A stretch of 18,897 bases of DNA, taken from contig JAOZUU010000001.1 in assembly GCA_029938515.1 (NCBI GenBank), positions 1,449 through 20,345 on the forward strand. The letters are read 5' to 3'. Numbering within the stretch: the first letter of the stretch is position 1; the number at the start of each line of letters is the position of its first letter. The position numbers and the translations under genes were made by a program. Below are positions 15,077 through 18,897 of the stretch, one piece after another. The notes below the pieces were generated by a model. The model was not told the origin of the DNA. It was given only the letters and a program-made list of their open reading frames with translations, and did not search any database. This stretch comes from Desulfobacterales bacterium (GTDB lineage Bacteria > Desulfobacterota > Desulfobacteria > Desulfobacterales > QNYZ01).

Positions 15077-16000
15077 ATGACTGAAAATCACTATGATATT
15101 TTAATTGTCGGAACCGGACCGGCCGGTGCCACCGCTGCCTTTTATGGACAGCGCCTTGGCCTGAAAACGGTCGTATTTGGTGACACTCCCGGGGGAATCA
15201 CTTACATGATCGAGAGCCTGGTGGATTTCCCATCAATTGTTGGGGGTATTTCAGGGACGGAATTTGGCGTAAAGCTCTTTCAGCAGGCCCAGATGGAGGG
15301 GGCGATGTTCACCATGAGTCTGTTGGACACCCTCAAAGAGACGGATGATCAATTTTTCGCCACCGATACGAACGGTTTAACCTACACTGCGCCTTGTGCC
15401 GTCATCGCCACGGGCAGAGCACCAAAGCGGCTTCAGGTGGCGCGTTCAGATATGAAAGGTGTCAATTTATGTTCCGTTTGTGACGGTCCGTTGTTCAGAG
15501 ATAAAGACGCCACCATTGCGGTGGTGGGCAGCAATAATGCGGCAGGGCAGCACGCCCTGACCCTGAGCCGCGTTGCCACCAAGGTATACATAATCTGCAG
15601 GAGCCAAACGCTTTTAATGGATGCCGCCCACCGCCAGTTAGTTGCCGACCAGGAAAATATCGATGTATTAACGGGCACCGAGGCCACCGGCTATGTGGGC
15701 CTCGATTGTGTGGAATCGCTCGCCGTAACAACCAGCGATGGTGAAACAAAACATTTCGCCGTGGATGCCGTTTTTCCTGCCATTGGATGGGAACCCAACA
15801 TTAAATGGCTCGACTTTCCGGTTAAGCGTACTCCCGAAGGTTATTTAATTACCGATGAAACGCTGATGACCTCCAAGACCGGCCTGTTTGCCGCCGGTGA
15901 CATTCGGGAAAAAAAATTGTATCAGGTGCTGACAGCATGCGCCGATGGTGCTCGCGTCGCAAAATACGTATCCGAGTTTCTGGAAAAAACGAACGGGTAG
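15077..16000 (+). CDS. Thioredoxin-reductase-like flavoprotein with atypical NAD(P)H site
   Basis: The chosen start gives 307 residues, the usual length for low-molecular-weight thioredoxin reductases. An in-frame ATG at 15065 is an alternative, and neither has a strong ribosome site. The FAD motif VGTGPAGATAA is at 11-21, the redox pair Cys132-Ser-Val-Cys135 is followed by DGP, and the C-terminal FAD segment GLFAAGDIREKK is intact. The pyridine-nucleotide region is unusual: GSNNAA replaces GGGDSA at 151-156, and CRSQTL replaces the HRRxxxR segment that binds the NADPH phosphate. Ferredoxin-dependent reductases show similar losses, so ferredoxin or another donor may feed it. It would reduce one or both thioredoxin-like proteins encoded upstream. 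It ends the redox block; a 186-base gap follows. Confidence 0.85.
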   Translation: MTENHYDILIVGTGPAGATAAFYGQRLGLKTVVFGDTPGGITYMIESLVDFPSIVGGISGTEFGVKLFQQAQMEGAMFTMSLLDTLKETDDQFFATDTNGLTYTAPCAVIATGRAPKRLQVARSDMKGVNLCSVCDGPLFRDKDATIAVVGSNNAAGQHALTLSRVATKVYIICRSQTLLMDAAHRQLVADQENIDVLTGTEATGYVGLDCVESLAVTTSDGETKHFAVDAVFPAIGWEPNIKWLDFPVKRTPEGYLITDETLMTSKTGLFAAGDIREKKLYQVLTACADGARVAKYVSEFLEKTNG

Positions 16001-16150
16001 TTATCAAGAAAACCGGAGATTGGAAATATACAGGCGCCATCATCATAAGGATTAGAGTACTAAACCTGCCGACATTTTCTAAAATCAACCCACATAATTT
16101 GAAAATTCATCTTTTAGCCGATTGACGAATCAAAGTAATCTGTTGGTATA

Positions 16151-16172
16151 CATGGTATAATATATTACCATG
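16151..16172 (+). promoter_or_regulatory. Extended -10 promoter inside a palindromic operator, upstream of padR-like gene
   Basis: TGGTATAAT at 16153-16161 is a perfect extended -10 element. It sits inside an inverted repeat whose arms are CATGGTA (16151-16157) and TACCATG (16166-16172), separated by eight AT-only bases. No good -35 is present at 17 bases, as expected for an extended -10 promoter. Binding of a dimeric PadR protein here would block polymerase, giving self-repression of the regulator and transporter genes. Confidence 0.6.
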
Positions 16173-16186
16173 GAGGTTATCAGGGC

Positions 16187-16585
16187 ATGACCATCGACAT
16201 TGAAGACTGCCCCTGTTCGGGTAAGAATATGAGTAATCTGGCCGGCCCCTGGATTCTTCTTACGCTTTACCATCATCAGGGAACCCACGGTTACGAAATC
16301 CGGAAGATCATTAAAGGGTACATTGAAGACTTTTCCGTGGGGATAAATATTACCGGCCTCTATCGTCATCTGAATATGCTTGAACAAAGAGGAATGCTTT
16401 CCTCCGAATGGGATACCACCGAGAAGGGTCCGCCGAAACGAAGGTACACCCTCACGGAAAAAGGAACAGAGTGTCTGTGGCGCTGGATGAACACTTTGGG
16501 CAATCAGGCGCTGCTTATCGGAAGATTTTTTGATCAGGCACGGACGGTTTTCCCATCAGCTGTCCTTCCAAAGGTGCAGGTATAA
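16187..16585 (+). CDS. PadR-family transcriptional regulator
   Basis: The product has 132 residues. A winged helix covers about residues 18-95, with LLTLYHHQGTHGYEI, YRHLNMLEQRGML and RRYTLTEKG matching the PadR family. A C-terminal helix for dimerisation follows. The N-terminus carries Cys8-Pro-Cys10 before the domain, perhaps a metal or redox contact. GGAGG lies ten bases before the ATG. A palindromic operator overlaps its promoter, which suggests self-repression. The ABC transporter genes begin 21 bases after its stop and should be under its control. The signal it responds to is unknown. Confidence 0.85.
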   Translation: MTIDIEDCPCSGKNMSNLAGPWILLTLYHHQGTHGYEIRKIIKGYIEDFSVGINITGLYRHLNMLEQRGMLSSEWDTTEKGPPKRRYTLTEKGTECLWRWMNTLGNQALLIGRFFDQARTVFPSAVLPKVQV

Positions 16586-16606
16586 ACGAATCGGAAGATA
16601 TTTCAC

Positions 16607-17392
16607 ATGGGCCGAAGCATATTAAAGAACCTGATTCCCGTCCTTATATTCATATTACTATGGCAGGTGATAGCGCTTATGGTTACGGCTGTGAAAGGGG
16701 TTCCGTTTCCGACACCGTGGCAGACCGGTGTTAAATTCGGCTCCCTGCTCGGAGGGCAGTTCCTTTCCGATCACACGTTGTACCGTCATATCCTCGACAG
16801 TCTCACGCGCTGGTTTATTGGTTTTTCCATCGCCGCCATAGCGGGAATCGGTTACGGTCTGGCTGCGGGATGGTCGCGTCTGTTTGAAGATGCAACCTAC
16901 AAGATTTTGCACATACTCCAACTCATACCCGGGCTGGCGTGGATTCCGGTGGCCATTCTCATCTTCGGGATCGGTGAAACCGCCACAATTTTTATGATCG
17001 CCATGACCGCCTTTACGCCGGTAGCCATCAACGTGCTTTCAGGAGTCAAACGGTTGGACACAACCTTTGTCCGTGCGGCGCTCATGATGGGGGCCGGCAG
17101 GAAGGCGCTGTTTCTTCAGGTGTTATTGCCCGGTTCACTGCCCGCTATTTTAAGCGGGCTTCGAATTGGTCTTGGAAACGGATGGCGGGTTCTTGTTGCG
17201 GCCGAGATGATTGTGGGTACAGGCACCGGTCTGGGTTATTCCATAATCCAGGCCCGCTGGACACTTGATTATACGTCCGCCTTTGCCTGCCTGGGCGTTA
17301 TCTGTGCCATCGGTCTGGTTTTTGAACAGTTCATTTTCAATCCATTGGAGCAGCGAACCATTGCACGGTGGGCGCTGGATCGTGATGCGTGA
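16607..17392 (+). CDS. ABC transporter permease, SsuC/TauC/NrtB-like
   Basis: This 261-residue membrane protein has about six hydrophobic segments, starting with IPVLIFILLWQVIAL. The cytoplasmic EAA-type loop, near residues 160-190, reads ALMMGAGRKALFLQVLLPGS and places a Gly and a Pro as expected for contact with the ATPase. The family imports sulfonates, taurine, nitrate, or thiamine precursors such as hydroxymethylpyrimidine. The substrate is not visible from the sequence. The ribosome site is weak (CGGAAG), and the stop overlaps the next gene, so translation is coupled. A link with the methyl-transfer genes would make the imported compound a methylated substrate, but the separate regulator argues that the transporter could be independent. 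Confidence 0.9.
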   Translation: MGRSILKNLIPVLIFILLWQVIALMVTAVKGVPFPTPWQTGVKFGSLLGGQFLSDHTLYRHILDSLTRWFIGFSIAAIAGIGYGLAAGWSRLFEDATYKILHILQLIPGLAWIPVAILIFGIGETATIFMIAMTAFTPVAINVLSGVKRLDTTFVRAALMMGAGRKALFLQVLLPGSLPAILSGLRIGLGNGWRVLVAAEMIVGTGTGLGYSIIQARWTLDYTSAFACLGVICAIGLVFEQFIFNPLEQRTIARWALDRDA

Positions 17393-18177
17393 TGATACGG
17401 ATTGAAAATATCAGCAAAAGGTATCGTTATAATGGTCACGAATCCGCAATGATATTGTCGGATATCAACCTCACCATCCCTGAGGGACAATTTGTGTGCT
17501 TACTGGGACCCAGCGGTTGCGGAAAGACAACCCTTCTCAATCTTGTTGCCGGCTTTATCAAACCCTCACAAGGCCGGATCCTGTTTAACGATGCGCGTGT
17601 CACCGGTCCGGGACCCGAACGGGGCGTCGTTTTCCAGGATGCAACCCTGTTTCCATGGCTGACCGTCCGCCAAAATGTAGAATTTGGGTTGCGCCAACGG
17701 GGGTTGAATAACAATAATCGCACAAAAATTGCCACGGAATATCTGCATCTTGTCGGCATGGCCCTCCACGCAAATGCATACCCCCATACGCTTTCCGGAG
17801 GAATGCGACAACGCATCGCCATTGCCAGAGTGCTTGCCCTGGAACCGCAAGCGCTGCTCATGGATGAGCCCTTTAGCAGTTTGGATATCAACTCGCGGGA
17901 GCATCTTCAAGATGAACTGCTGAGAGTCTGGGATGCACACCGGCGCACTTTACTTTACGTTACCCACAGTGTTGAAGAAGCGGTCTACCTGGCTGATCGG
18001 GTGATTATCATGGGACCTGCACCGAAAAGCATTTGCGGGGATATGATCCTGCCCCTGAAGCGGCCCCGGAAGCATTTCTCGGACGAGTTTCGCAGTGTAA
18101 TCGCATCACTGCGCCTTTCACTGGATGCACTTCCCTGCTGCATAAAACCATCCGAAAAAAAAAGCGGTAGAATCTAA
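17392..18177 (+). CDS. ABC transporter ATPase, SsuB/TauB-like
   Basis: The product has 261 residues with every expected ATPase motif: Walker A GPSGCGKT at 39-46, Q-loop Gln82, signature LSGGMRQR from residue 134, Walker B LLMDEP with Glu159, and switch His192. It is most like ATPases of the nitrate/sulfonate/taurine importers. The ATG at 17392 overlaps the permease stop (TGATG); an in-frame GTG lies one codon earlier. The stop codon overlaps the start of the substrate-binding protein gene (TAATG). All three parts of the importer are thus translationally coupled in the order permease, ATPase, binding protein. Confidence 0.93.
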   Translation: MIRIENISKRYRYNGHESAMILSDINLTIPEGQFVCLLGPSGCGKTTLLNLVAGFIKPSQGRILFNDARVTGPGPERGVVFQDATLFPWLTVRQNVEFGLRQRGLNNNNRTKIATEYLHLVGMALHANAYPHTLSGGMRQRIAIARVLALEPQALLMDEPFSSLDINSREHLQDELLRVWDAHRRTLLYVTHSVEEAVYLADRVIIMGPAPKSICGDMILPLKRPRKHFSDEFRSVIASLRLSLDALPCCIKPSEKKSGRI

Positions 18178-18897
18178 TGAACTTGACCTGTGCCCATTCA
18201 AGGTTTCGCGATTGTTGTTTGATTTTATTCGTTACGTCCCTCATTATATCTTGTGACCAGAATGAAGTGGTCAATACAACAAAACCTATCCGGTTTGCCT
18301 TTCAAAACCGCATCGGCAGTGCCATTCCCATTGTTGCCGTAGAAAAAGGATTCTTCAAAAAGCAGGGCCTTATAATCAAGCCACTTCGTTTCAGCAGCGG
18401 TCCGGCCTGTGCGGAAGCCCTGTATTCCGGTTCCGCTGACATCGGAACGATGGGGGACACCACAGCTATTTTTGCCACTGTCCAACACGCAAACCTGAAG
18501 ATGATCGCCAGCCACAGTACCGGTGAACACCGTCACCGACTCATCGTGCAAAACGCCGCCCCCTATCGAACGCTTGGGGATTTGCGCGGCAAACGGATCG
18601 GCATTAAGAAAGGGACTTCGACCCACGGAGGGTTCCTGGCCGCCCTGGCGGCGGGCAACATACCCCGTGCCGCCATAACTGTCGTTGATCTCAATCCCAA
18701 CACCATGCCGGTCGCGCTCATGGCGGGTTCCATAGAAGCATTTGCCGCGAGCGAACCGACACCTTCCCTTGCCGAACTAAAAGGTGGACGTGAACTCATC
18801 ACTTTCGGAGGTTTGGGCAACCAATATCCCATCATGATGCTTGCACACGCAACATTTATAAAAAATCGCGAAAAGGACCTCCTGCGCTTTATCGGTG
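18177..18897 (+). CDS. ABC transporter substrate-binding lipoprotein, SsuA/TauA/NMT1-like (3' end outside window)
   Basis: The frame is open from the ATG at 18177 to the right edge, about 240 residues, so the gene is incomplete here. The first 25 residues form a signal peptide with a hydrophobic core ending LIISC, a lipobox, so the mature protein would be anchored by its Cys. Asp follows the Cys, which in enteric bacteria marks inner-membrane retention. The mature part has the usual fold of the family: an early Gly-Phe-Phe-x-Lys-x-Gly segment (EKGFFKKQGL), a domain with SGSADIGTMGD, and GKRIGIKKGTST, where ligand contacts are expected. It would capture the solute and deliver it to the permease. 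The start overlaps the ATPase stop. The ligand remains unknown. Confidence 0.9.
   Translation, partial: MNLTCAHSRFRDCCLILFVTSLIISCDQNEVVNTTKPIRFAFQNRIGSAIPIVAVEKGFFKKQGLIIKPLRFSSGPACAEALYSGSADIGTMGDTTAIFATVQHANLKMIASHSTGEHRHRLIVQNAAPYRTLGDLRGKRIGIKKGTSTHGGFLAALAAGNIPRAAITVVDLNPNTMPVALMAGSIEAFAASEPTPSLAELKGGRELITFGGLGNQYPIMMLAHATFIKNREKDLLRFIG

Noticed and set aside
1..18897. CRISPR array, insertion sequence, tRNA or rRNA genes, and local selA/selB/selC genes
   Set aside because: Scanning found no regularly spaced repeats, transposase motifs, cloverleaf folds or Sec-machinery proteins in the window.

Overview
The window looks like a chromosomal stretch from an anaerobic, corrinoid-using bacterium, most likely a sulfate-reducing or syntrophic Desulfobacterota (former Deltaproteobacteria). 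This is inferred from family content, not from a marker gene: a Cys-rich two-CW-type domain on a histidine kinase, stand-alone V4R proteins, a RamA/RACo-type corrinoid activator, DUF6951 and DUF2284 proteins, and an apparent selenocysteine codon in a corrinoid-type methyltransferase. Base composition is moderate and even across the window. No rRNA, tRNA, insertion sequence or CRISPR array was seen.

Layout. (1) 1-1047: the C-terminal tail of an unidentified + strand gene, convergent with a - strand G3E (CobW/YjiA-type) GTPase. (2) 1343-5400: a sensory operon behind a good sigma-70-like promoter. It holds two V4R-domain proteins, a cytoplasmic PAS-PAS-GAF histidine kinase of the NarX/DegS type, and a NarL-type response regulator, closed by a probable intrinsic terminator. 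(3) 5601-11651: a methyl-transfer operon with an MtrH-like methyltransferase, a UroD-family zinc methyltransferase, a corrinoid protein, a RACo-like reductive activator, and DUF6951 and DUF2284 Cys-rich proteins. (4) 11794-16000: a second UroD-family methyltransferase whose frame is interrupted by one UGA exactly where the paralog has its zinc-ligand Cys, with a hairpin right behind the UGA, so it is annotated here as a selenoprotein. It is followed by a redox and metal set: two thioredoxin-like proteins, a small CxxC/CxxC protein, a second G3E GTPase with an altered Cys motif, and a thioredoxin-reductase-like flavoprotein without the usual NADPH-site arginines. (5) 16187-18897: a PadR-type regulator behind a palindrome-covered extended -10 promoter, then an SsuBC/TauBC-like permease and ATPase and a lipoprotein substrate-binding protein cut by the window end.

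How the parts may work together (inference). The V4R/kinase/regulator set would sense a small, perhaps aromatic or methylated, compound. The UroD-family enzyme would move a methyl group from an unknown substrate to the corrinoid protein, the MtrH-like enzyme would pass it to a tetrahydrofolate-type carrier, and the RACo-like protein would re-reduce corrinoid that has oxidised to Co(II). This matches the Mtv/Odm/Mto plan of O-demethylases, but no MttB, MtbB, MtmB or MtaB-type substrate enzyme is present. The most novel part is the selenocysteine-type second methyltransferase beside a dedicated thioredoxin/flavoprotein set, which suggests a redox-active or selenol-based methyl-transfer branch.
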